The notes: generated by a model from the sequence alone, not told the origin. A DNA stretch of 64,000 nucleotides from Corynebacterium marinum DSM 44953 (GCF_000835165.1 NZ_CP007790.1:2232001-2296000), one strand, 5' to 3'; counted from the first letter of the stretch, positions 52,791-62,783 are shown. Translations and numbers: made by a program.

Positions 52791-53315
52791 ATGTCACAAA
52801 AGAAAGCCACCCCCACCGTGGAGGTCGCCGCCGCCACCGGCGTTCCCCTGACCCTGCTCGAATCGCCGAGCTTCCAGATAGAGCGCCTGCGCCGACGCAC
52901 CCGCGAGCAGGTGGAATCCGCCCTGTCCACCCGCGACACGACGCTGCGCGAGTACTGGGTGCTCACCTGTCTCGCCGACCGGGACGCGGCCTCGCAGACC
53001 GCCCTGTCGGAGACCCTGGCCATCGACGCCTCCGACATGGTGCGGCTGATCGACGGTCTGGAGGAGAAGGGCTGGGCGCAGCGCGAGCGGGACCCCAAGG
53101 ACCGCCGCCGCCAGATCGTCACCACCACCAAGGCGGGCCGCAAGGCTCAGACCGAGTTGGCGGACATGGTCGCCGAGGCGGAGTCCCTCGCGCTCGACGA
53201 ATCCACCGGCAAGCAGCTCAAGCACCTGCGCAAGCTCACCCAGGCGGTGCTCACGACGGAATCGGTCGACCCCTGCCCGGATGCGCCGGACGACCCCGTA
53301 GCGAAGGGCGCCTAG
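52791..53315 (+). CDS. MarR-family transcriptional regulator
   Basis: A 174-residue winged-helix regulator. The helix-turn-helix is SQTALSETLAIDASDMVRLIDGLEEKG and the wing is RDPKDRRRQIVTTTKAG, both typical of MarR. It begins with an extra 30-residue leader rich in Thr/Val. It lies 5 nt upstream of the Pls-type synthetase and probably controls it. Confidence 0.9.
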   Translation: MSQKKATPTVEVAAATGVPLTLLESPSFQIERLRRRTREQVESALSTRDTTLREYWVLTCLADRDAASQTALSETLAIDASDMVRLIDGLEEKGWAQRERDPKDRRRQIVTTTKAGRKAQTELADMVAEAESLALDESTGKQLKHLRKLTQAVLTTESVDPCPDAPDDPVAKGA

Positions 53316-53320
53316 AACGC

Positions 53321-56300
53321 ATGTCGCTGCACAATGTTCCCCGCCAGTTCCTCCGCGCCGCGGAGGCCCCCGCGAAGCGCACGCTCTACGACATTCTCGC
53401 GTCCACCGCCGCCGAGAACCCCGAGGCGGCCGCCATCGACGACGGCGAGATCCTCACCTACGCAGAGCTGATGGACGAGGTCCACGCGCTCGCCTCCGAG
53501 CTGCACGCCAACGGCATCCGCCGGGGCGACCGCATCGGCATCCGGATGACCTCCGGCAGCCGCGACCTCTACATCGCGATCCTCGCCACCATCGCCGCCG
53601 GCGCGGCCTACGTGCCGGTGGACGCCGATGACCCGGAGGAGCGCGCCGAGATGGTGTTCTCCGAGGGGAAGATCAACGGCGTCTTCACCGACGAGGGTTT
53701 CCGTATGCTCGCCCCGCGAGCGGGCGGCGACAAGCACCGCCCGCAGCTGGCCGACACCGCCTGGATCATCTTCACATCCGGCTCGACCGGTAAACCGAAG
53801 GGCGTGGCCGTCAGCCACCGCTCCGCGGCCGCGTTCGTCGACGCCGAGGCCCAGCTCTTCCTGGTCAACTCCCCCGGCGGCCCGCTCGGCCCGGAGGACC
53901 GCGTCCTCGCGGGCCTTTCCGTCGCGTTCGACGCGAGCTGCGAGGAGATGTGGCTGGCGTGGCGCCACGGCGCCTGCCTGGTGCCCGCCCCCCGCAGCCT
54001 CGTGCGCTCCGGCATGGACCTCGGCCCGTGGCTCATCCGCCGCGACATCACCGTGGTCTCCACCGTCCCCACCCTGGCCGGCCTCTGGCCAGCCGAGGCC
54101 CTGGACAACATCCGCCTGCTCATCGTGGGCGGCGAAGCCTGCTCCCAGGAGCTCGTCGAGCGTCTGGCCACCGAGGACCGCGAGATGTGGAACACCTACG
54201 GCCCGACCGAGGCTACCGTCGTCGCCTCCGCGACCCGGCTGCGCCCGGACCGCCCGGTGGGCATCGGCCTGCCGCTGGCTGGTTGGGACCTGCTCGTCGT
54301 CGACGAGCAGGAACGCCCGGTCGAGGTCGGCCAGGTCGGCGAGCTGGTGATCGGCGGCGTCGGCCTGGCCCGCTACCTGGACCCGGAAAAAGACGCCGAG
54401 AAATACGCGCCCATGCCCACCGTCGGCTGGCCGCGCGCCTACCGTTCCGGCGACCACGTGCGCCTGGAGGAGGACGGACTGTATTTCATCGGCCGCGTCG
54501 ACGACCAGGTGAAGATCGGCGGCCGCCGCATCGAGCTCGGCGAGGTGGAGGCGAACGTCGCCGCCCTGCCGAACGTGTACAACTCCGCCGTCGCCGTGCA
54601 GAAAACCGGCGCGAACCAGTCGGTGCTGGTCGGCTACGTCTCCCTGGACGACCCGGAGGCGGGTTTCGACCATCAGGCCGCCCACGAGCGCCTCGCCGAG
54701 ACCATGCCCGCCGCTCTCGTCCCGCGCATCTGCGTGATGGAGGAGCTGCCCATCCGCACCTCGGGCAAGGTCGACAAGAAGGCCCTGCCCTGGCCCCTGC
54801 CGGGCGTGGGCGTGGAGGCCACCGACCTCAACCCCACCGAAACATGGCTCGCCGAGCTGTGGGTGGACGTCCTGGGCACGTCCGTCGCCGATGCCGACGC
54901 CGATTTCTTCACCCTCGGCGGCACGTCGCTCGCCGCCGCGACGCTGGTGGGACGCATCCGCCAGCAGGTCCCCACCGTCGCGGTCCGCGACCTCTACGAC
55001 CACCCGCGCCTGGGTTCCCTGGCCGAGGCCGTCGAATCCATCGCTGAGAAATCAGGCGTCTCGCTTTCCGACGCCACCCCCGTCGAACCCCGCGAGGTTA
55101 ACCCGGTGGCCACGGGCACGCGCCTGGCCCAGCTGCTCATCCAGGTGCCGATGATGACGCTGCAGGCCACCACCTGGCTGGGCTGGATCCTGCTGGGTGG
55201 CAACCTCGCGCACCTGGCGGGTGTGGAGTGGGCGGTGCACACCTCCTGGTGGCTCGTCGCGTTCCTGCTCGTGGTCTTCGGTTCCCCCATCGGCCGTCTG
55301 CCGCTGGGCGGCCTGGGCGCCCGCCTGCTCACCGCCGGTATCGCCCCCGGCCAGTACCGCCGCGGCGGCGCCACGCACCTGCGTATCTGGGCCGCCGAGC
55401 GCTGGGTGGACGCCTCCGGTTCGCAGTCGATCTCGGGTGCCACATGGGTCAACTACTACGCGCGTTCCCTCGGCGTGAAGATCGGCAAGGGGGTGGACCT
55501 GCATTCCCTGCCCCCGGTCACCGGCCTGCTCACGCTCGGTGCGCACTCCGCCGTCGAACCCGAGGTCGACATGTCCGGCTACTGGGTCGACGGCGACATC
55601 GTGCGCGTCGGCACCATCGAGATCGGCCCCGAGGCCCGCATCGGCGCCCGCTCCACCCTGTTGCCGGGCACGGTCATCGGCGCGGACGCCCACATCGAGG
55701 CAGGTTCCACTGTCACCGGCGACCGCCCCGTCAAACCCGGTTCCCGCTGGTCGGGTTCCCCCGCGGAGAAGGTCGGCCGCTCCAAGCACCGTTTCCCCGA
55801 CGAATACCCTCCGCGCCGCACCCGCTGGGTGCCCATTTACGGGCTGACCTCCGTGCTGCTCAGTCTGCAGCCCCTCGCCGCCATCGCGCTCGGCGCCCTG
55901 GTTGTTCTCGGGCTGGTCGACTACACCGCCGGCAACCCGTTGCTGGGCGGCCTGCTGTTCGCCCCGCTGGGCGGGCTGGTGGCGTTCGGTTTCTACATGG
56001 CGGCCACCTGGCTGGGCGTGCGCCTGCTGTCCATCGGCCTGAAACCGGGTGTGATCCCGGTGCGTTCCTTCCACGGCTGGCAGCTGTGGACCATCGAGCG
56101 GCTGATGGACGACGCCCGCACCTACCTCTTCCCCCTCTACGCCGGCCAGCTCACCTCCGTGTGGCTGCGCAGCCTGGGCGCAAAAATCGGCCGCGACGTG
56201 GAGATCTCCACCGCCGTGATGGTGCCCAAGCTCACCGAGATCCGCGACGGCGCCTTCCTCGCCGACGACACCCTCGTCGGCGGTTACGAGCTCGGCGGCG

Positions 56301-57214
56301 GTTGGATGCTCACCGGTGAGACCCGCGTGGGCAAGCGCAGCTTCGTCGGCAACTCCGGCATCACCAGCCCCGGCCGCAAGCTGCCGAAGAACTCCCTCGT
56401 GGCGGTGCTGTCTTCGACGCCGAAGAAGGCCAAGGCCAACACCAACTGGTGGGGTTCCCCGCCGGAGCGCATGCGCCGCGTGCAGGTGGGCGCCGACGGC
56501 GGCGAGACCCTCACCTACAGCCCCGGCACGAAGGTGAAGATCTTCCGGGGTTTCATCGAGACGATGCGCATGCTCGCGCCGATGACCTCGGCCATGCTGC
56601 TGGCGGGGGTCGTCGGCACGCTCTACTGGCTGACCGTCAACGTCGGCGTCTGGGCCGCGTGGCTCGCCGGCGGCGTCACCCTCATGGCGGCGGGGCTGCT
56701 GGCCATGGTCGTCACCGTACTGGTGAAGTGGTTCTGCGTCGGAAAGCACCGCCCCGGCGACCACCCGCTGTGGAGCGAGTTCGTGTGGCTCAACGAGCTG
56801 CAGGACGCCTTCGTCGAGACCGTCGCCGGGCCGTGGTTCCTCATCCCGAGCCTGGGCACCGGCGAGCTCAACGTCGCGCTGCGGGCCCTCGGCGCGAAGA
56901 TCGGCCGGGGCGCGTGGATCGACTCCTACTGGTTCCCCGAAACGGACCTGTGCGTCGTCGGCCGCGGCGCGACCGTCGGCCCGGGCACCGTCGTGCAGAC
57001 GCACCTCTTCCAGGATCGCGTCATGAGCCTCGACTACGTCACGATCGCCGAGGGCGCCACGCTGGCCGCCCACTCGGTGGCGCTGCCGGCGGCCACGCTC
57101 GGCGCGGGCGCCACCGTCGGACCGGGCTCGCTGGTCATGCGCGGCGACCAGGTGCCCGCCAACACCGTGTGGCAGGGCAACCCGATCGAGCCGTGGACGG
57201 GCACGGCGTCATAG
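53321..57214 (+). CDS. Pls/PosA-type nonribosomal peptide synthetase
   Basis: A 1297-residue membrane synthetase. The adenylation domain (about 30-510) has FTSGSTGKPKGVAVSH, NTYGPTEAT, YRSGDHVRLEEDG and the catalytic Lys in TSGKVDKKAL. A carrier domain has its phosphopantetheine Ser at about 536 (LGGTSLAAA). Three membrane regions (near 607-657, 843-907, 1083-1140) then alternate with three left-handed beta-helix, acyltransferase-like domains. There is no condensation or thioesterase domain. This is the architecture of epsilon-poly-L-lysine synthetase. My reading of the specificity residues is D-A-E-S-I-G-T-V-V-K, whose Glu would suit a cationic amino acid. The product is unproven. Confidence 0.88.
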   Translation: MSLHNVPRQFLRAAEAPAKRTLYDILASTAAENPEAAAIDDGEILTYAELMDEVHALASELHANGIRRGDRIGIRMTSGSRDLYIAILATIAAGAAYVPVDADDPEERAEMVFSEGKINGVFTDEGFRMLAPRAGGDKHRPQLADTAWIIFTSGSTGKPKGVAVSHRSAAAFVDAEAQLFLVNSPGGPLGPEDRVLAGLSVAFDASCEEMWLAWRHGACLVPAPRSLVRSGMDLGPWLIRRDITVVSTVPTLAGLWPAEALDNIRLLIVGGEACSQELVERLATEDREMWNTYGPTEATVVASATRLRPDRPVGIGLPLAGWDLLVVDEQERPVEVGQVGELVIGGVGLARYLDPEKDAEKYAPMPTVGWPRAYRSGDHVRLEEDGLYFIGRVDDQVKIGGRRIELGEVEANVAALPNVYNSAVAVQKTGANQSVLVGYVSLDDPEAGFDHQAAHERLAETMPAALVPRICVMEELPIRTSGKVDKKALPWPLPGVGVEATDLNPTETWLAELWVDVLGTSVADADADFFTLGGTSLAAATLVGRIRQQVPTVAVRDLYDHPRLGSLAEAVESIAEKSGVSLSDATPVEPREVNPVATGTRLAQLLIQVPMMTLQATTWLGWILLGGNLAHLAGVEWAVHTSWWLVAFLLVVFGSPIGRLPLGGLGARLLTAGIAPGQYRRGGATHLRIWAAERWVDASGSQSISGATWVNYYARSLGVKIGKGVDLHSLPPVTGLLTLGAHSAVEPEVDMSGYWVDGDIVRVGTIEIGPEARIGARSTLLPGTVIGADAHIEAGSTVTGDRPVKPGSRWSGSPAEKVGRSKHRFPDEYPPRRTRWVPIYGLTSVLLSLQPLAAIALGALVVLGLVDYTAGNPLLGGLLFAPLGGLVAFGFYMAATWLGVRLLSIGLKPGVIPVRSFHGWQLWTIERLMDDARTYLFPLYAGQLTSVWLRSLGAKIGRDVEISTAVMVPKLTEIRDGAFLADDTLVGGYELGGGWMLTGETRVGKRSFVGNSGITSPGRKLPKNSLVAVLSSTPKKAKANTNWWGSPPERMRRVQVGADGGETLTYSPGTKVKIFRGFIETMRMLAPMTSAMLLAGVVGTLYWLTVNVGVWAAWLAGGVTLMAAGLLAMVVTVLVKWFCVGKHRPGDHPLWSEFVWLNELQDAFVETVAGPWFLIPSLGTGELNVALRALGAKIGRGAWIDSYWFPETDLCVVGRGATVGPGTVVQTHLFQDRVMSLDYVTIAEGATLAAHSVALPAATLGAGATVGPGSLVMRGDQVPANTVWQGNPIEPWTGTAS

Positions 57215-57239
57215 GAGGCCGCCCGGCGTTCCTTCTTCC

Positions 57240-57270
57240 GGCCCGCACCAGTCAGCGACTGGCACGGGCC
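57240..57270 (+). terminator. Candidate terminator after the Pls-type gene
   Basis: A 14-nt-per-arm hairpin with a 2-nt internal mismatch, 25 nt after the stop codon. The T run is short and displaced. Confidence 0.45.
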
Positions 57271-57370
57271 GCCACATTTTCCGGGCTTTCCGTCGGTGCT
57301 GAGGCCTGGGGGTGGCGGCACCACCGCGCACATCGAACCATGCGGGCGGACGGACGGCTAGGAATAGAAC

Positions 57371-57405
57371 GGACCCGCCCTGCCCGGACGGGGGAGGGCG
57401 GGTCC
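57371..57405 (-). terminator. Terminator after ppk2
   Basis: A perfect 11-bp stem (57371-57381 with 57395-57405) lies 25 nt past the ppk2 stop on the minus strand. The tract beyond is only moderately T-rich. Confidence 0.5.
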
Positions 57406-57429
57406 CGATGCTGACCTGGCTGATGGGGG

Positions 57430-58329
57430 TCAGTCGCCGATCTGGTCGCGGCCGCGCAGGACGATGAGCGGGTCCGGAGTGCCGACCACCTCATGGTCCT
57501 TGTTGGTGTACTCGAACTTCGACAGAATGTAACGCATGGCGTTGATGCGCGCGCGCTTCTTGTCGTTCGACTTGATGGTCACCCAGGGGGACTCGTCGGT
57601 GTCGGTGTAGCGGAACTGCTCCTCCTTGGCGCGGGTGTAGTCGTCCCACTTGTCCAGGGACGCCAGGTCCATCGGCGAGAGCTTCCACTGGCGCACCGGG
57701 TCGACCTGACGGATGGCGAATCGGGTGCGCTGCTCCTTCCGGGTCACGGAGAACCAGAACTTGGTCAGGGAGATGCCCGAACCCAGGAGCATGTTCTCCA
57801 GCATCGGAACCTCACGGAGGAACTCGGCGTGCTGGGACTCTGTGCAGAAACCCATGACCCGTTCGACGCCCGAGCGGTTGTACCAGGAGCGGTCGAAGAA
57901 GATGATCTCGCCTGCGGAGGGAAAATGCGCGATATAACGCTGGAAATACCAGGAGGTGGACTCCCGCGGGGAGGGCTTCTCCAGGGCGACGGTGCGGGCG
58001 CCACGGGGGTTGAGGTGCTCGTTGAAACGCTTGATGCTGCCCCCCTTGCCAGCGGCGTCACGGCCCTCAAAGAGGATGATGTGGCGCTGACCGGTTTCCT
58101 TGGTCCAGTTCTGCCACTTCAGCAGCTCTATCTGGAGTGAGCGCTTCGTCTTCTCGTACTCCTCGCGCGTCATCCGCTCCTCGTACGGGTAGTTCTCGCG
58201 CCACGTCTCAATCGGAGTGCCGTCCGGGCGGAGGAGAACCGGGTCGTCCTCGTCGGAATCGTCGACGATGTACCCCTCGGTCTTCGCCAGGTCGATGACG
58301 GGAAGTTCGTCGTCCTTATGGTCAGCCAT
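57430..58329 (-). CDS. ppk2: Polyphosphate kinase 2
   Basis: A 299-residue PPK2-family kinase interconverting polyphosphate and nucleotides. It has Walker A FEGRDAAGKGGSI, the lid region NPRGARTVALEKPS, and Walker B FFDRSWYNRSGVERVMGF, then the C-terminal KLSPMDL. It begins at ATG 58329, exactly 7 nt after TAGACT, so it is leaderless. Placement next to porA/porH/groEL2 is as in C. glutamicum. Confidence 0.95.
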   Translation of the reverse strand: MADHKDDELPVIDLAKTEGYIVDDSDEDDPVLLRPDGTPIETWRENYPYEERMTREEYEKTKRSLQIELLKWQNWTKETGQRHIILFEGRDAAGKGGSIKRFNEHLNPRGARTVALEKPSPRESTSWYFQRYIAHFPSAGEIIFFDRSWYNRSGVERVMGFCTESQHAEFLREVPMLENMLLGSGISLTKFWFSVTRKEQRTRFAIRQVDPVRQWKLSPMDLASLDKWDDYTRAKEEQFRYTDTDESPWVTIKSNDKKRARINAMRYILSKFEYTNKDHEVVGTPDPLIVLRGRDQIGD

Positions 58330-58336
58330 GCCGATC

Positions 58337-58342
58337 AGTCTA
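58337..58342 (-). promoter_or_regulatory. -10 box of ppk2
   Basis: TAGACT on the minus strand, 7 nt before the ATG, giving a predicted transcription start at or next to the initiation codon. Confidence 0.6.
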
Positions 58343-58428
58343 GCCACTGACTTCCCGGGGAGCGCGACGAACCCGTGCGTGACCCGCGACTCCCCTGTCC
58401 CCACGAATCCGCCCGGACCCGGAAACGC

Positions 58429-58456
58429 AAAAACTCCGATCCTTGCGGATCGGAGT
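58429..58456 (-). terminator. Intrinsic terminator after porA
   Basis: A perfect 10-bp stem (58433-58442 with 58447-58456), a 4-nt loop and a five-T run in the minus direction. Confidence 0.9.
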
Positions 58457-58487
58457 CTTCAGTGACCGCGCAGGCGGCCGGAGGCTC

Positions 58488-58589
58488 TTAGGAAGCCAGG
58501 CCGATCAGGTCGGCGATGGCGCCGGCGATGTCAGCCAGCGGACCCAGAACGTTGACGAGGACAGAGCCCAGGGAGGAAAGTTCAGCCAT
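58488..58589 (-). CDS. porA: PorA-like miniporin, 33 residues
   Basis: A 34-codon frame from ATG 58589 (AGGAG 6 nt upstream) encodes a short amphipathic helix ending AGAIADLIGLAS, very close to the C-terminus of C. glutamicum PorA (45 residues). In that species PorA and PorH together form the cation channel of the outer mycolate membrane, both carrying mycolate esters on serine. There is no signal peptide, as is normal for this family. The N-terminal portion is about 12 residues shorter than PorA. It follows porH in the same transcript. Confidence 0.82.
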   Translation of the reverse strand: MAELSSLGSVLVNVLGPLADIAGAIADLIGLAS

Positions 58590-58636
58590 TGTGTACTCCT
58601 AGTACTAGTGAAGTGAAGAAAAACTCGGATGGGGGT

Positions 58637-58658
58637 GCCGGGGCCGTCAGACCCCGGC
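58637..58658 (-). repeat. Intercistronic hairpin between porH and porA
   Basis: A 7-bp GC stem (58637-58643 with 58652-58658) in the porH-porA spacer, without an adjacent T run. It may set the relative amounts of the two mRNAs by processing or partial termination. Confidence 0.5.
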
Positions 58659-58677
58659 GAGACTCAGGAGAGTCTTA

Positions 58678-58944
58678 TTAGGCCTCGAGGTCAGCCTCAG
58701 CCTTGACGGAGGAACCCTCGAACTCGGAGGAGGACTCGGAGGACTCGAACTCGGAGGAGGAGTCGCCCTTGGGGCCGTTCTCGCCCTCAACGGAGCTCTC
58801 GTAGGAGGACAGCTGATCCAGGGTACCGCCGTCGACGTCACCCTCGCCGCCGAAGAGCTTGACGATTGCCTTGAAGATGTCCTCGATTGCGCCGCCGAAG
58901 GTGGCGAAGTTGTCGAGCTGATCCTGGATGAAGGAAAGATCCAT
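58678..58944 (-). CDS. porH: PorH-like miniporin with acidic Ser/Glu tail
   Basis: An 88-residue protein from ATG 58944 (AGGAGA upstream). Residues 1-45 (MDLSFIQDQLDNFATFGGAI...) match PorH of C. glutamicum, which starts MDLSLLKETLGNYETFGGNI. Unlike that 57-residue protein it continues with about 40 residues of Ser/Glu-rich sequence, including a repeated SSSEFE unit, ending KAEADLEA. It is the partner of PorA in the outer-membrane channel. The tail's role is unknown. Confidence 0.85.
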   Translation of the reverse strand: MDLSFIQDQLDNFATFGGAIEDIFKAIVKLFGGEGDVDGGTLDQLSSYESSVEGENGPKGDSSSEFESSESSSEFEGSSVKAEADLEA

Positions 58945-59025
58945 GAATTTTTCTCCTTGAGTGCGCCAGCAGAAGCCGGCTGTGAGTTTCCAGTTGACTG
59001 ACACCCTCAGGGCGTCACAGGGAGC

Positions 59026-59054
59026 TATTCTGCCATACCTTCCCACCCCGTCAA
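59026..59054 (-). promoter_or_regulatory. Candidate porH-porA promoter
   Basis: On the minus strand a -35 TTGACG (59049-59054) is 17 nt from AGAATA (59026-59031), giving a leader of about 75 nt. The strong -35 fits an abundant porin. Confidence 0.5.
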
Positions 59055-59282
59055 GTGGTCAAATGCAGCCTGCGGCAGATATTCTCCCGTGGCCCGAAAG
59101 TTACCATCTGTGCGGATCGTCACAATACCCGCAGGCAGGAGACGGTGAACTGCGAAAAGCCATGATCACGGGTGAATAACACGTGAACTAACCGTTAATC
59201 CTGTAACGGCCCTCCGTCCAAGTCCGATCTTGGCGCCGCGGGCAAAAAACCGCCCCCGCCGACCACCCCCGGAAAGGGGGAA

Positions 59283-59322
59283 ATGCCGCCCCCTCCCCCT
59301 GAGAGGGGGCTGGGGACGGCAT
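59283..59322 (-). terminator. Terminator hairpin after groEL2
   Basis: Arms 59283-59288 and 59317-59322 close a GC-rich imperfect hairpin about 25 nt past the groEL2 stop. A TTT and then further C/G-rich sequence with a six-T run follow in the minus direction. Confidence 0.55.
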
Positions 59323-59347
59323 GAAAATGAGCGGCGAAAGCTGAGGG

Positions 59348-61087
<1,740 letters not shown>

Positions 61088-61110
61088 TCACCCGCTGAAG
61101 TCATCGTTTC

Positions 61111-61136
61111 TGGCACTCGAATGAATCGAGTGCTAG
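61111..61136. promoter_or_regulatory. CIRCE operator 1 (HrcA site)
   Basis: GGCACTC (61112-61118), a 9-nt spacer and GAGTGCTA (61128-61135) match the CIRCE inverted repeat with one change in the left arm. Confidence 0.85.
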
Positions 61137-61145
61137 TTCCCTTTT

Positions 61146-61172
61146 CTAGCACTCGCAGCGGTCGAGTGCAAG
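61146..61172. promoter_or_regulatory. CIRCE operator 2 (HrcA site)
   Basis: TAGCACTC (61147-61154), a 9-nt spacer and GAGTGCAA (61164-61171) match the CIRCE consensus. Its centre is 35 bp from the first element and it ends 35 nt before the divergent peptidase gene. Confidence 0.88.
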
Positions 61173-61207
61173 GCATCCGGCACCGGGCCTCGGTAACGTG
61201 GGGCGGC

Positions 61208-62575
61208 ATGAGTCTCCCCGTCGATGCCACCACGCACTCAACCCACCTCGAAGGCCAGCGCGAGCGGATCTTCTCCGACCTCTCCACCCTGGTGGCCTTC
61301 AACTCCGTCCACGCCGAGCCCGGCTGCGAGGCCGACTACGCCTCGGCCGCCGCCTGGGTCGAGGAAGCTCTCGCCGAGCTCGGCCTCGACACCACCGCCC
61401 ACCTCACCGCTGACGGCTCCACCGCGGTGATCGGGCGTCGAGAAGCAGCGGAGGGTATGCCCACCGTCCTCCTCTACTCCCACTTCGACATCGTCCCCGC
61501 CGGCGATCCCGCCCGCTGGACCTCTGACCCGTTCACGCTGACCGAGCGCGCGGGCCGCTGGTACGGCCGCGGCGCCGCCGACTGCAAGGGCAACCTGGTC
61601 ATGCACCTCGCGGCCCTGCGCGCGGTGGAGGCCTCCGGCGGCACCCGCCTGGGCATCATCGTCCTGGTCGAAGGTTCCGAGGAGCGCGGCGGCGCCGGCC
61701 TGGAGGCGCTGCTCCAGGAGGACCCCGAGCTTTTCCGGGCCGACGCGATCCTCATCGCCGACTCCGGCAACGCCGCGGTGGGGGTGCCCACCCTGACCAC
61801 CATGCTGCGCGGCGGCGCGCAGGTCACGGTCACCGTCGACACCCTTGAATCTCCGCTGCACTCCGGCCAGTACGGCGGCGCCGCCCCCGACGCCGTCGCA
61901 GCCCTGGTCCGCATCCTCGACTCCCTGCGCGACAAACACGGCCGCACCGTCATCGACGACGTGGCCAACGACGGCGCATGGGGCGGAGACCCGTACACGA
62001 AGGAGGACTTCCGGCGCGACGCCGGCATCCTCGACGGCGTGGCCATCATGGGCACCGACGCCGACGAGCCCGCCGACATGGTGTGGGCTCGTCCCGCCGT
62101 CACCGTCACGGGTTTCACCTCGACCCCCGTCGCCGAGGCCGTCAACGCCGTGCCCGCCACCGCCGCCGCGCAGCTCAACCTGCGGGTGCCCCCGGGGATG
62201 GACACCGTGGAGGTGGTGGAGAAGCTCGAGAAGCACCTCAGGTCCCGCACCCCCTGGGGCGCCCACGTGGACGTGCAGATCGGCGACATCAGCAACCCCT
62301 TCGCCACCGACGTCGGCGGCCCCGCCCTCACCGCGCTCGGGGACAGCCTCGCCGCCGCCTATGGCGCAGACCAGACCGCGACCGTGGGCTCCGGCGGATC
62401 CATCCCGCTCACCCTCGCCCTCCAGGAGCAGTTCCCCGCCGCCGAAATCGCCGTCTACGGCGTGGAGGAGCCGCAGTCGACGATCCACTCCCCCGACGAA
62501 TCTGTGGATCCCACCGAAATTATCTGCATCGCCGCGGCCGAGGCCGCGTTCCTGCAGGCCTGGGAAGGAAAATAG
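61208..62575 (+). CDS. M20-family metallopeptidase (dipeptidase-like)
   Basis: A 455-residue di-zinc peptidase. YSHFDIVPAG provides the first zinc His and Asp. GRGAADCKGN has the bridging Asp, VEGSEERGG the catalytic Glu pair, and the final His lies in IHSPDESVD. A dimerisation domain is inserted between. It would cleave dipeptides or N-acyl amino acids in the cytoplasm. ATG 61208 is 8 nt after TAACGT, so it is leaderless. The close CIRCE site may also affect it. Confidence 0.9.
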   Translation: MSLPVDATTHSTHLEGQRERIFSDLSTLVAFNSVHAEPGCEADYASAAAWVEEALAELGLDTTAHLTADGSTAVIGRREAAEGMPTVLLYSHFDIVPAGDPARWTSDPFTLTERAGRWYGRGAADCKGNLVMHLAALRAVEASGGTRLGIIVLVEGSEERGGAGLEALLQEDPELFRADAILIADSGNAAVGVPTLTTMLRGGAQVTVTVDTLESPLHSGQYGGAAPDAVAALVRILDSLRDKHGRTVIDDVANDGAWGGDPYTKEDFRRDAGILDGVAIMGTDADEPADMVWARPAVTVTGFTSTPVAEAVNAVPATAAAQLNLRVPPGMDTVEVVEKLEKHLRSRTPWGAHVDVQIGDISNPFATDVGGPALTALGDSLAAAYGADQTATVGSGGSIPLTLALQEQFPAAEIAVYGVEEPQSTIHSPDESVDPTEIICIAAAEAAFLQAWEGK

Positions 62576-62606
62576 TGCGGGGTTGTGTTATCGACGCGAC
62601 AGGGGT

Positions 62607-62612
62607 TACCCT
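62607..62612 (+). promoter_or_regulatory. -10 box for the leader RNA
   Basis: TACCCT lies 6 nt before GTG 62619, so transcription should start at or beside that codon. Confidence 0.55.
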
Positions 62613-62618
62613 GTCGGT

Positions 62619-62678
62619 GTGACGTACAACATTTCTCTTCAGCGAGTAGCCGAGGCTACACACCCCAGTGCGGGCTAG
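62619..62678 (+). CDS. Leaderless upstream ORF, 19 residues
   Basis: GTG 62619 opens a 20-codon frame ending at TAG 62676-62678. It encodes MTYNISLQRVAEATHPSAG. Several codons (CTT, CGA, GTA, ATT) are rare in neighbouring genes, which fits sequence fixed by RNA folding. The frame covers the 5' arm of the closing helix, the second hairpin and part of the third. Whether it is translated is not shown by sequence alone. Confidence 0.45.
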   Translation: MTYNISLQRVAEATHPSAG

Positions 62679-62778
62679 GGACTAGCTCCCCGCACCTGGG
62701 GTAGTAGTCCTTAAGCCACACACCGCTGAAGAGCCGGTCCACTCAACCACAACTTCCTTCCCGAAGATACGAGGACCG
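62635..62778 (+). promoter_or_regulatory. Structured leader RNA upstream of the LeuA-domain gene
   Basis: Helix 1 is a perfect 10 bp (62635-62644 with 62724-62733). It encloses hairpin 2 (62646-62650 with 62655-62659, tetraloop) and a long hairpin 3 (62663-62668 with 62696-62701 and 62669-62674 with 62689-62694). GGACTA in the apical region (62679-62684) is complementary to TAGTCC at 62705-62710, a possible pseudoknot. A separate helix (62735-62740 with 62773-62778) covers part of the GAGGA ribosome site. I do not recognise it as a known riboswitch class. Confidence 0.65.
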
Positions 62779-62783
62779 TCACC

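Larger units (their letters stand above)
58945..59347. other. porH control region and groEL2 terminator region
   Basis: No gene is seen. The left part holds the porH ribosome site and promoter. The middle is AT-richer with no recognisable motif. The right 80 bases hold GC-rich hairpins downstream of groEL2. Confidence 0.6.

Noticed and set aside
62619..62678. Leucine attenuator leader peptide
   Set aside because: The upstream ORF has one leucine codon and no run of branched-chain codons, so classic attenuation by leucine starvation is not supported.
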